NCBI GenBank assembly: GCA_029267645.1
Contig: JAJUIM010000138.1
Coordinates: 1 to 5,694 of the forward strand
Length of the DNA: 5,694 nucleotides
Direction of reading: 5' to 3'
Source of the DNA: Microbacterium sp.
GTDB taxonomy: Bacteria > Actinomycetota > Actinomycetes > Actinomycetales > Microbacteriaceae
Shown here: positions 1 through 5,694 of the stretch, piece after piece
How positions within the stretch are numbered: the first letter of the stretch is position 1
How the letters are laid out: the number at the start of each line of letters is the position of its first letter
Notes under the pieces: model-generated
Seen by the model: only the letters and a program-made list of their open reading frames with translations
What the model was told of the DNA's origin: nothing
Database searches by the model: none
Position numbers and translations under genes: made by a program

Positions 1-932
1 ACGCGGGGGATCCCCTCGTCGCTCATCAGCCGCACCTGCGTTCGCTGCGGCACCTCGAGCTGCAGCCGACGACCCCCGAGGTCCTCGCGGGGCACGACAT
101 CGTCTTCCTGGCGCTGCCGCACGGGCAGTCGGGCCAGTACACCGACGCGCTGGGCGACGTCGGGCTCGTGATCGATGCGGGGGCCGACCACCGCCTCACG
201 AGCGAGGACGCCTGGAATCAGTTCTACGGCGGCCACTTCCACGAGCCATGGGCGTATGGCGTGCCCGAGCTCATCGTCGACGGTCGCAAGCAGCGCGAGT
301 CGCTCGTGGGCGCGACGCGGATCGCGGCGCCCGGCTGCAACGCTTCGACGGTCGCGCTCAGCATGGTCCCGGGCGTCGCCGCCGGCGTGATCGACCCGCA
401 CGACATCGTCACGGTGCTCGCGGTCGGCCCGTCGGGCGCCGGTAAGTCGCTGAAGACCCACCTGCTCGGCAGCGAGCTGATGGGATCCGCGAACCCCTAC
501 GCGGTCGGCGGCTCGCACCGCCACATCCCCGAGATCCAGCAGGCGCTGCGGGGTGCCGGGGCGGCGGATCCGCGCGTGTCGTTCACGCCCGTGCTCGTGC
601 CGATGGCGCGGGGGATCCTCGCGACGACGACTGCGCCGATCGCGGACGGCGTCACCGACGCGCAGATCCGCGACGCGTGGGAGGCGGCGTACGGCGACGA
701 GACGTTCGTGCAGCTGCTGCCCGAGGGCCAGGTGCCCCGCACGGCCGACGTCACGGGCGCGAACACCGCCCTCATGGGCCTCGCGATCGACCGCGCCGCG
801 GGCCGCGTCGTCGTGGTCACGGCGGTCGACAACCTCGCGAAGGGCACGGCGGGCGCCGCAATCCAGTCGATGAACATCGCGCTCGGCCTCCCCGAGGATC
901 GCGCGCTGACCGTGAACGGAGTCGCGCCGTGA
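1..932 (+). CDS. argC: N-acetyl-gamma-glutamyl-phosphate reductase ArgC, 5' end missing
   Basis: This cytoplasmic enzyme reduces N-acetylglutamyl-5-phosphate with NADPH to N-acetylglutamate semialdehyde, the third step of arginine synthesis. The open frame runs from base 3 to the TGA at 930-932 with no start in view, giving 309 visible residues. The family is usually about 345 long, so roughly 35-40 N-terminal residues, including the glycine-rich dinucleotide loop, lie upstream. Visible landmarks (fragment numbering) are FLALPHG at 35-41 and GADHRL near 60-65. The presumed catalytic Cys112 sits in APGCNAST (TGC at 336-338), and HRHIPEI, with the active-site His, starts at 172. The C-terminal block has [10 protein letters not shown] and an [12 protein letters not shown] ending typical of the family. 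The Cys motif differs from the common PGCYPT form. The GTG at 168 is an internal valine codon, not a start, because family-conserved sequence continues upstream of it. The stop overlaps the argJ start by GTGA. Confidence 0.96.
   Translation, partial: AGDPLVAHQPHLRSLRHLELQPTTPEVLAGHDIVFLALPHGQSGQYTDALGDVGLVIDAGADHRLTSEDAWNQFYGGHFHEPWAYGVPELIVDGRKQRESLVGATRIAAPGCNASTVALSMVPGVAAGVIDPHDIVTVLAVGPSGAGKSLKTHLLGSELMGSANPYAVGGSHRHIPEIQQALRGAGAADPRVSFTPVLVPMARGILATTTAPIADGVTDAQIRDAWEAAYGDETFVQLLPEGQVPRTADVTGANTALMGLAIDRAAGRVVVVTAVDNLAKGTAGAAIQSMNIALGLPEDRALTVNGVAP
918..921 (+). promoter_or_regulatory. Ribosome-binding site of argJ
   Basis: GGAG inside the last codons of argC, with a 7-base spacer to the GTG at 929. 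It supports the GTG start over any upstream in-frame codon. Confidence 0.7.
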
Positions 933-2086
933 GCGTCACCGCACCCCAGGGATTCGAGGCCGCCGGCGTCGCAGCTGGTCTCAAGAGCACGGGCAAGCCC
1001 GACGTCGCGCTCGTCGTGAACAAGGGCCCGCAGAAGACGGGCGCCGCGGTGTTCACGTCGAACCGCGCGAAGGCCAACCCCATCATGTGGTCGCAGCAGG
1101 CCGTGTCCGACGGCGTCGTCGAGGCCGTCGTGCTCAACTCGGGCGGCGCGAACTGCTTCACGGGATCCTTCGGGTTCCAGACCTCGCACCTCACGGCCGA
1201 GACCGCCGCCGAGCGCCTCGGCGTGAGCGCCGGCGACGTCCTCGTCTGCTCGACCGGCCTCATCGGCACCGGCGACGAGCGCTTCCGCTCCCGCGTGCTC
1301 GAGGGCACGGTCGCCGCGGCCGACGCGCTGTCGACAGAGGGCGGATCCGACGCCGCCGCCGCGATCATGACGACCGACACGGTGCCCAAGCAGGCCGTGC
1401 GCTCGCGCGACGGCTGGACGATCGGCGGCATGGCGAAGGGCGCGGGCATGCTCGCGCCGGGCCTCGCGACGATGCTCGTCGTCATCACGACCGACGCCGA
1501 GCTGGCCCCCGAGCAGGCCGACCGGCACCTGCGGGCGGCGACCCGGATGAGCTTCGACCGCCTCGACTCCGACGGCGCGATGTCGACGAACGACCAGGTC
1601 ACGCTGCTCGCGAGCGGCGCGTCGGGCGTCGTGCCCGACGACGAGGCGTTCGTCGAGGAGCTCACGAGCCTGTGCCTCGACCTCGCGGCGCAGCTCATGC
1701 ACGACGCGGAGGGCGCGAGCCACGACATCCGCATCGAGGTCGCGCACGCCGCGTCGGAGGACGACGCGCTCGAGGTCGGCCGCGCGGTCGCCCGCAACAA
1801 CCTCTTCAAGACGGCGATCTTCGGCAACGACCCCAACTGGGGCCGCGTGCTCGCGGCGATCGGCACGACGAGCGCCGAGTTCGACCCGTACGGCGTCGAT
1901 GTCACGATCAACGGCGTGCGCGTGTGCTCGCAGGGCGGTCCCGACCGCCCGCGCGAGGAGGTCGACCTCGTGCCGCGCGACACGCACGTCCTCATCGACC
2001 TGTTCGTCGGGGATGCGACCGCGACGATCATGACGAACGACCTCACGCACGCTTACGTCCACGAGAACAGCGCCTACTCTTCATGA
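929..2086 (+). CDS. argJ: Glutamate N-acetyltransferase (ornithine acetyltransferase) ArgJ
   Basis: ArgJ transfers the acetyl group from N-acetylornithine to glutamate, releasing ornithine and regenerating N-acetylglutamate (cyclic pathway). Some members also use acetyl-CoA, and which type this is cannot be read from the sequence. The protein has 385 residues, normal for the family. [15 protein letters not shown] (169-183) holds the self-cleavage site. Cutting between Ala180 and Thr181 would give the alpha and beta chains, with Thr181 (codon at 1469) becoming the N-terminal nucleophile. CSTGLIG (107-113) is the oxyanion-hole segment. [20 protein letters not shown] and the C-terminal ENSAYSS are hallmark motifs. 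The GTG at 929 was chosen because it gives the usual [17 protein letters not shown]-terminus, overlaps the argC stop by four bases, and follows GGAG (918-921) with a 7-base spacer. The frame stays open further upstream, but that stretch lies inside argC and does not look like ArgJ. Confidence 0.97.
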   Translation: MSVTAPQGFEAAGVAAGLKSTGKPDVALVVNKGPQKTGAAVFTSNRAKANPIMWSQQAVSDGVVEAVVLNSGGANCFTGSFGFQTSHLTAETAAERLGVSAGDVLVCSTGLIGTGDERFRSRVLEGTVAAADALSTEGGSDAAAAIMTTDTVPKQAVRSRDGWTIGGMAKGAGMLAPGLATMLVVITTDAELAPEQADRHLRAATRMSFDRLDSDGAMSTNDQVTLLASGASGVVPDDEAFVEELTSLCLDLAAQLMHDAEGASHDIRIEVAHAASEDDALEVGRAVARNNLFKTAIFGNDPNWGRVLAAIGTTSAEFDPYGVDVTINGVRVCSQGGPDRPREEVDLVPRDTHVLIDLFVGDATATIMTNDLTHAYVHENSAYSS

Positions 2087-2988
2087 CACCGATCGATCTG
2101 CAGCAGACGAGCCCCGAGGAAGCCGAGTTCAAGGCTTCGACCCTCATCGAGTCGCTTCCGTGGCTCAAGCAGTACCGCGACGAGATCGTCGTCGTGAAGT
2201 ACGGCGGCAACGCGATGATCTCGGAGGAGCTGCAGGACGCGTTCGCGGCCGACATCGCCTACCTGCGATACGTCGGCATCAAGCCCGTCGTCGTGCACGG
2301 CGGCGGCCCGCAGATCTCGAACATGCTCGACCGCCTCGCGATCCCGAGCGAGTTCAAGGGCGGGTACCGCGTCACGTCGACCGAGGCGATCAGCGTCGTG
2401 CGCATGGTGCTCACGGGCCAGATCAACCCGCAGCTCGTGGCGAAGATCAACTCCCACGGACCGTTCGCGGTCGGCCTCTCGGGCGAGGACGCGGCGCTGT
2501 TCGGCGGCCGCCGCCGCGGCGTCGTGATCGACGGCGTCGAGGAGAGCCTCGGCCGCGTGGGCAACGTCGTGACGGTGGATCCGACGCCCGTCATCGACCA
2601 CCTGCGCGCCGACAGGATCCCGGTCGTCGCGGGCGTCGCGCCCGACCTCGACAACCCGGGGCACACCCTCAACATCAACGCCGACGCGGCGGCGAGCGCG
2701 CTCGCCCGTGCGCTCGGTGCAAAGAAGCTCGTGATCCTCACGGACGTCGCGGGCCTGTACGCCGACTGGCCGAACCGCGACTCGCTCGTGTCACACCTCA
2801 CGTCGAGCGAGCTGCGCGAGCTCCTGCCCAAGCTCGAGTCGGGCATGATCCCGAAGATGCAGGCGTGCCTCGACGCGGTCGAGGACGGGGTCGAGAAGGC
2901 GTCGATCATCGACGGACGCGTGCCGCACTCGGTGCTCGTCGAGCTGTTCACCAGCAACGGAATCGGAACGGAGGTCGTGGCATCATGA
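2083..2988 (+). CDS. argB: Acetylglutamate kinase ArgB, probably arginine-inhibited type
   Basis: ArgB phosphorylates the gamma-carboxylate of N-acetylglutamate with ATP, the second and usually feedback-controlled step. It is a 301-residue amino-acid-kinase-fold protein. Motifs in order are VVKYGGNAM (37-45, with Lys39 for phosphoryl transfer), VVHGGGPQI (70-78, substrate and phosphate loop), YRVTSTEA (95-102), NINADAAA (197-204), LTDVAGLY (219-226) and ESGMIPKM (252-259, Lys258 near ATP). About 30 residues precede the first strand, including [13 protein letters not shown]. The C-terminus has the [18 protein letters not shown] block. Both match the arginine-sensitive hexameric kinases rather than the short insensitive E. 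coli form, so allosteric inhibition by arginine is inferred. The ATG overlaps the argJ stop by ATGA. The 20 bases before it hold no convincing Shine-Dalgarno sequence, so initiation probably depends on ribosomes finishing argJ. No later ATG would keep the N-helix. Confidence 0.97.
   Translation: MTPIDLQQTSPEEAEFKASTLIESLPWLKQYRDEIVVVKYGGNAMISEELQDAFAADIAYLRYVGIKPVVVHGGGPQISNMLDRLAIPSEFKGGYRVTSTEAISVVRMVLTGQINPQLVAKINSHGPFAVGLSGEDAALFGGRRRGVVIDGVEESLGRVGNVVTVDPTPVIDHLRADRIPVVAGVAPDLDNPGHTLNINADAAASALARALGAKKLVILTDVAGLYADWPNRDSLVSHLTSSELRELLPKLESGMIPKMQACLDAVEDGVEKASIIDGRVPHSVLVELFTSNGIGTEVVAS
2970..2975 (+). promoter_or_regulatory. Ribosome-binding site of argD
   Basis: GGAGGT within the last codons of argB, with a 9-base spacer to the ATG at 2985. 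It is the strongest Shine-Dalgarno match in the window, so argD may initiate independently as well as by coupling to argB. Confidence 0.75.
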
Positions 2989-4190
2989 CGAACGACTGGA
3001 CCTCGGCAGCGGGCCGCGATCTGATGAGCCTCGGCGGTCGCCTCGCGAACCTCGAGCGCGGCGAGGGCTCGCACGTGTGGGACGTCGAGGGCACGCGCTA
3101 CCTCGACTTTCTCGGCGGCATCGCCGTCAACAGCCTCGGGCACGCGCACCCCGTGTTCGTCGAGGCGGTCTCGCGCCAGGCCGCGCGCCTCGCGCACGTG
3201 TCGAACTACTTCGCCTCGCCGCAGCAGCTCGAGCTGGCCGCGCGCCTCAAGCGCCTCGCGGGCACGGGGGATCGCGGGCGCGTCTTCCTCGCGAACTCCG
3301 GCACGGAGGCGAACGAGACGGCCATGAAGCTCGCGCGCCTGCACGGCGGGCGCTCGGGCCGCACGACGATCCTCAGCCTCGAGGGCGCGTTCCACGGGCG
3401 CTCGATGGGTGCGCTGTCGATCACGCCCAAGGCGGCGTACCAGGATCCGTTCGCGCCGCTCGTGCCGGGCACGAAGTCGGTTGCTCGCACGATCGCGGCG
3501 CTCGAAGAGGCGTTCGCGGGCGGCGACATCGCCGCGATCTTCATCGAGCCGATCCAGGGCGAGGCCGGCGTCGTCGAGCTGCCCGAGGGCTTCCTCCGCC
3601 GCGCCCGCGAGCTCGCGACGGCCCACGACGCGCTGCTCATCGTCGACGAGGTGCAGACCGGATCCGGCCGCACGGGCGAGTGGTTCGCGTTCCAGCGCGA
3701 GGGCATCACGCCCGACGCGCTGACGTTCGCGAAGGCCGTCGGGGCGGGCTTCCCGCTCGGCGGCATGATCACGTTCGGCGACGCGAGCGATCTGTTCTAC
3801 CCCGGCACCCACAACTCGACGTTCGGCGGCAACCCGCTCGCGAGCGCGGTCGCCAATGCGGTGCTCGAGCACATCGAGACGGCCGGCGTGCTGCAGAACG
3901 TGACCGCCCGTGGGGCCGAGCTGCGCGAGGCCGTGAGCGGCCTGCCGCTCGTGGCGTCGACGCGCGGCGCGGGCCTGCTGATCGGCATCGTGCTCGAGCG
4001 CCCTGTCGCGGCCGACGTCGCATCCGAGGCGTTCCGCCGCGGGCTCGTCGTGAACGCGCCGGCGCCCGACGTGATCCGCCTCGCGCCCGCGTACACGATC
4101 GGCGACGACGAGATCGCCGAGTTCCTCGACCTCTTCGGCCAGGCGCTCGACGCCGTGGCCGCCGCCCAGACCCAGGAGACCCCCGCATGA
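2985..4190 (+). CDS. argD: Acetylornithine aminotransferase ArgD
   Basis: This PLP-dependent class III (fold type I) aminotransferase converts N-acetylglutamate semialdehyde plus glutamate to N-acetylornithine and 2-oxoglutarate. It has 401 residues, a normal length. Motifs include [15 protein letters not shown] (42-56), the cofactor phosphate loop NSGTEAN (104-110), [11 protein letters not shown] (135-145), [10 protein letters not shown] (187-196), [13 protein letters not shown] (219-231, Asp221 contacting the PLP ring nitrogen), and [14 protein letters not shown] (247-260), where Lys250 is the Schiff-base lysine. [10 protein letters not shown] (275-284) is the phosphate-binding motif from the partner subunit and has Asn where Gly is common. 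In many bacteria this family also does the succinyldiaminopimelate step of lysine synthesis, so dual use is possible but not shown. The position between argB and argF supports the arginine role over other ornithine or GABA aminotransferases. The start overlaps argB by ATGA and has a strong upstream ribosome-binding site. Confidence 0.96.
   Translation: MTNDWTSAAGRDLMSLGGRLANLERGEGSHVWDVEGTRYLDFLGGIAVNSLGHAHPVFVEAVSRQAARLAHVSNYFASPQQLELAARLKRLAGTGDRGRVFLANSGTEANETAMKLARLHGGRSGRTTILSLEGAFHGRSMGALSITPKAAYQDPFAPLVPGTKSVARTIAALEEAFAGGDIAAIFIEPIQGEAGVVELPEGFLRRARELATAHDALLIVDEVQTGSGRTGEWFAFQREGITPDALTFAKAVGAGFPLGGMITFGDASDLFYPGTHNSTFGGNPLASAVANAVLEHIETAGVLQNVTARGAELREAVSGLPLVASTRGAGLLIGIVLERPVAADVASEAFRRGLVVNAPAPDVIRLAPAYTIGDDEIAEFLDLFGQALDAVAAAQTQETPA
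4174..4178 (+). promoter_or_regulatory. Ribosome-binding site of argF
   Basis: AGGAG within the final codons of argD, with an 8-base spacer to the ATG at 4187. It supports that start. Confidence 0.72.
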
Positions 4191-5116
4191 CCCGCCACTT
4201 CCTGCGCGACGACAGCATCACGCCCGCCGAGCAGGCCGAGATCCTCGACCTCGCCGCCGAGCTGAAGCGCGACCGCTGGGCCCAGCAGCCCCTCGCGGGC
4301 CCGCAGACGGTCGCGGTGATCTTCGACAAGTCGTCGACGCGCACGCGCGTGTCGTTCGCGGTCGGCATCGCCGACCTCGGCGGATCCCCGCTCATCATCA
4401 CGACCGCGTCGAGCCAGCTTGGCGGCAAGGAGACGCCGGCCGACACGGCGCGCGTGCTCGAGCGCCAGGTCTCGGCGATCGTGTGGCGCACCTACGCGCA
4501 GAAGGGCCTCGAGGAGATGGCCGAGGGCACGCGGGTGCCGGTCGTCAACGCCCTGAGCGACGACTTCCACCCGTGCCAGCTGCTCGCCGACATCCTCACG
4601 ATCCGCGAGCACAAGGGCGCGACGCAGGGCCTCACGATGACGTTCTACGGCGACGGGCGCAGCAACATGGCGCACTCGTACGTGCTGTCGGGCGTCATGG
4701 CGGGCATGCACGTGCGCGTCGCGAGCCCCGAGGGCTACCAGCCGCGGGCCGACATCGTCGAAGACGCGCGCCGCATCGGCGAGGAGACGGGCGGATCCGT
4801 CACGATCCTCACCGACGTCGAGGCCGCGGCCGACGGATCCGACGTCATGGTCACCGACACCTGGGTGTCGATGGGCAAGGAGGAGGAGAAGGCGCAGCGC
4901 CTGCGCGACCTCGGCGGCTACAAGGTCACGACCGAGCTCATGGCGCGCGCGAAGGACGACGCGATCTTCATCCACTGCCTGCCCGCCGATCGCGGCTACG
5001 AGGTCGACTCCGAGGTGATCGACGGCCCGCAGAGCGTGATCTGGGACGAGGCGGAGAACCGCCTGCACGCGCAGAAGGCGCTCCTCGTCTGGCTGCTGCG
5101 CCAGCAGGGGGAGTAG
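4187..5116 (+). CDS. argF: Ornithine carbamoyltransferase ArgF, anabolic
   Basis: ArgF condenses ornithine with carbamoyl phosphate to give citrulline; the family usually acts as a cytoplasmic trimer. It has 309 residues, typical of actinobacterial OTCases. The carbamoyl-phosphate motif is KSSTRTR (48-54), followed by QLGGKETPADTARVL (77-91) and FHPCQLLAD (127-135). GDGRSNMAHS (156-165) and DTWVSMG (224-230) form the ornithine side; the SMG loop separates OTCases from aspartate carbamoyltransferases. FIHCLPA (261-267) carries the active-site Cys264. The more usual NNM of the ornithine motif is SNM here, with the second Asn (Asn160) kept. Anabolic rather than catabolic function is inferred from the operon, since no arcA or arcC is present. 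The ATG overlaps the argD stop by ATGA behind an AGGAG site. The stop is TAG at 5114-5116, and its G is the first base of the next gene. No argR follows in the window. Confidence 0.97.
   Translation: MTRHFLRDDSITPAEQAEILDLAAELKRDRWAQQPLAGPQTVAVIFDKSSTRTRVSFAVGIADLGGSPLIITTASSQLGGKETPADTARVLERQVSAIVWRTYAQKGLEEMAEGTRVPVVNALSDDFHPCQLLADILTIREHKGATQGLTMTFYGDGRSNMAHSYVLSGVMAGMHVRVASPEGYQPRADIVEDARRIGEETGGSVTILTDVEAAADGSDVMVTDTWVSMGKEEEKAQRLRDLGGYKVTTELMARAKDDAIFIHCLPADRGYEVDSEVIDGPQSVIWDEAENRLHAQKALLVWLLRQQGE
5106..5111 (+). promoter_or_regulatory. Possible ribosome-binding site of the membrane acyltransferase-like gene
   Basis: AGGGGG in the last codons of argF ends 4 bases before the GTG at 5116. 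The spacing is shorter than ideal. It is the only purine-rich site near this start, and the conserved N-terminal motif requires a start close to here. Confidence 0.45.
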
Positions 5117-5694
5117 TGGCAGAACGGCGAGGCCGCGAGCCGGGCATCGACCTGGCCCGCGGCCTCGCCGTCTTCGGCATGTTCGCGGCGCACGTCCTCG
5201 TGACGGCGCCGCGCTTCTCGTGGTCGGATCCCGGCACGTGGACGGCGGCCGTGCACGGCAACTCGTCGATCCTCTTCGCGACGCTCGCGGGCGTCTCGCT
5301 CGGCCTCATGACGGGCGGCGACCGTCCCCACGGTCGCGCTCGTCTCGCGCTCGACCGCCGGCGGATCGCGGCGCGCGCCGCGGCGATCTTCGCGCTCGGC
5401 GTCGTCCTGTGGATGCTGCCCGCGCCCGTATACGTGATCCTTCCTGCGTACGGGATCCTGTTCTTGCTCGCGCTGCCGCTGCTCGGTCTGCGGCCCGCGC
5501 TGCTCGCGGGCATCGCGGCCGCGGTCGCTCTCGTCGCGCCGTTCCTCGTGGACGCGATCGACGCGTCCCGCTTCTGGGCGAGCGACGAGGGACGCGTCGT
5601 GAGCGATCTCATCGGCTGGCATTACCCGTTCCTCGCGTGGATCGCGTTCGTCGCGGCGGGGCTCGCGCTTGCCCGCTTCGGTACGGCGCCGTCG
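5116..5694 (+). CDS. Multi-pass membrane acyltransferase-like protein (HGSNAT/DUF1624/DUF418-like), 3' end missing
   Basis: 193 residues are visible and the frame is still open at the window edge. The N-terminus is short and basic (RRGRE), then GIDLARGLAVFGMFAAH (10-26) opens the first membrane segment. An Ile-Asp-x-x-Arg-Gly start like this is characteristic of the heparan-alpha-glucosaminide acetyltransferase-like and DUF418 membrane families. NSSILFATLAGVSLGL (49-64) is a second conserved-looking block. Likely membrane segments are about 12-30, 50-67, 88-104, 106-125, 127-146 and 169-187. The Arg-rich loop at 70-87 fits a cytoplasmic side, with the N-terminus inside. The substrate is unknown. 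The GTG at 5116 overlaps the argF stop by one base. It follows AGGGGG (5106-5111), only 4 bases away, so the start could be weak. The first in-frame ATG (5179) would remove the conserved GIDLARG motif. Co-transcription with the arg genes is likely, but a link to arginine metabolism is not shown. Confidence 0.8.
   Translation, partial: MAERRGREPGIDLARGLAVFGMFAAHVLVTAPRFSWSDPGTWTAAVHGNSSILFATLAGVSLGLMTGGDRPHGRARLALDRRRIAARAAAIFALGVVLWMLPAPVYVILPAYGILFLLALPLLGLRPALLAGIAAAVALVAPFLVDAIDASRFWASDEGRVVSDLIGWHYPFLAWIAFVAAGLALARFGTAPS
5124..5171 (+). repeat. Long inverted repeat (RNA hairpin) after the argF stop
   Basis: The arms at 5124-5137 (ACGGCGAGGCCGCG) and 5158-5171 are perfect reverse complements over 14 bp. 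Inside them, after one A-C mismatch, bases 5139-5144 pair with 5151-5156 (five Watson-Crick pairs and one G-U), leaving a 6-base loop at 5145-5150. The hairpin begins 8 bases after the argF stop and lies within codons 3-19 of the membrane gene. No T-run follows, so it is not a standard intrinsic terminator. It could be a U-less partial terminator, an mRNA 3'-end stabiliser, or a brake on translation of the downstream gene. It could also be a chance result of Arg/Gly/Ala-rich GC coding. The pairing is directly visible; any function is inference. Confidence 0.55.

Noticed and set aside
435..464. A Walker A-like match (GPSGAGKS) in the argC frame, suggesting an ATP or GTP-binding protein
   Set aside because: It falls where ArgC proteins carry a conserved SGAGR-type loop, and the flanking sequence is ArgC throughout. 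The P-loop resemblance is coincidental.
497..2062. Long minus-strand open frames (also around 2259-3872 and 3797-5068) and several long alternative + frames
   Set aside because: They are rich in Arg, Ala, His and Asp or low-complexity, show no recognisable domains, and lie fully over well-supported arg genes. They are shadow frames expected in high-GC coding DNA.
2502..2513. A 12-bp perfect palindrome (CGGCGGCCGCCG) in argB
   Set aside because: It arises from Gly-Gly-Arg-Arg codons in a GC-rich gene, has no loop or partner structure, and sits mid-gene, so chance is sufficient.
5124..5171. A classical rho-independent terminator ending the arg operon
   Set aside because: The hairpin is strong, but no T-run follows (the next bases are CTTCGGC), and it lies inside the next coding frame. 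I list it as an inverted repeat with undecided function.
4968..5622. Minus-strand open frames over the argF end and the membrane gene
   Set aside because: The composition is low-complexity and Arg/Ser/Ala-rich. The + strand here encodes a protein with hydrophobic segments and a conserved IDLARG start, which explains the region better.
1..5694. tRNA, rRNA, CRISPR, insertion-sequence or phage signals
   Set aside because: Coding sequence fills the window with overlapping genes. I saw no direct-repeat array, transposase motif or RNA-gene fold.

Overview
The window is a high-GC (roughly 70%), gene-dense stretch with no intergenic space. It holds most of an arginine-biosynthesis operon, all on the + strand, in the order argC-argJ-argB-argD-argF, followed by the start of a membrane acyltransferase-like gene. 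The base composition, the codon use (CGC, GAG, GTC, CTC and TCG dominate), the argCJBDF order and the protein motifs point to an actinobacterium. I would guess the Microbacteriaceae, but that is inference and I cannot name a genus.

Layout: bases 1-932 are argC without its first few dozen codons. 929-2086 is argJ, 2083-2988 argB, 2985-4190 argD and 4187-5116 argF, all complete. 5116-5694 is the 5' part of a multi-pass membrane protein that runs off the window. Each arg gene overlaps the next by four bases (GTGA or ATGA), and the argF stop shares one base with the next start (TAGTG). This argues for one polycistronic mRNA with translational coupling. The promoter and any ArgR operator lie upstream of the window.

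Pathway: ArgJ makes N-acetylglutamate by transferring the acetyl group from N-acetylornithine to glutamate. ArgB phosphorylates N-acetylglutamate, ArgC reduces the product to the semialdehyde, and ArgD transaminates that to N-acetylornithine. ArgJ then releases ornithine and recycles the acetyl group, and ArgF carbamoylates ornithine to citrulline. ArgB carries the N-terminal extension and C-terminal signature of arginine-inhibited kinases, so it is the likely feedback-control point. The remaining steps (argG, argH) and the repressor argR are not in the window.

This is mostly ordinary metabolic DNA, and I see no novel defence, mobile or RNA system. Two things stand out. A 14-bp perfect inverted repeat with a further paired inner stem lies just after the argF stop, inside the first codons of the membrane gene. 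The palindrome GGATCC is strongly over-represented and occurs in all three codon phases.
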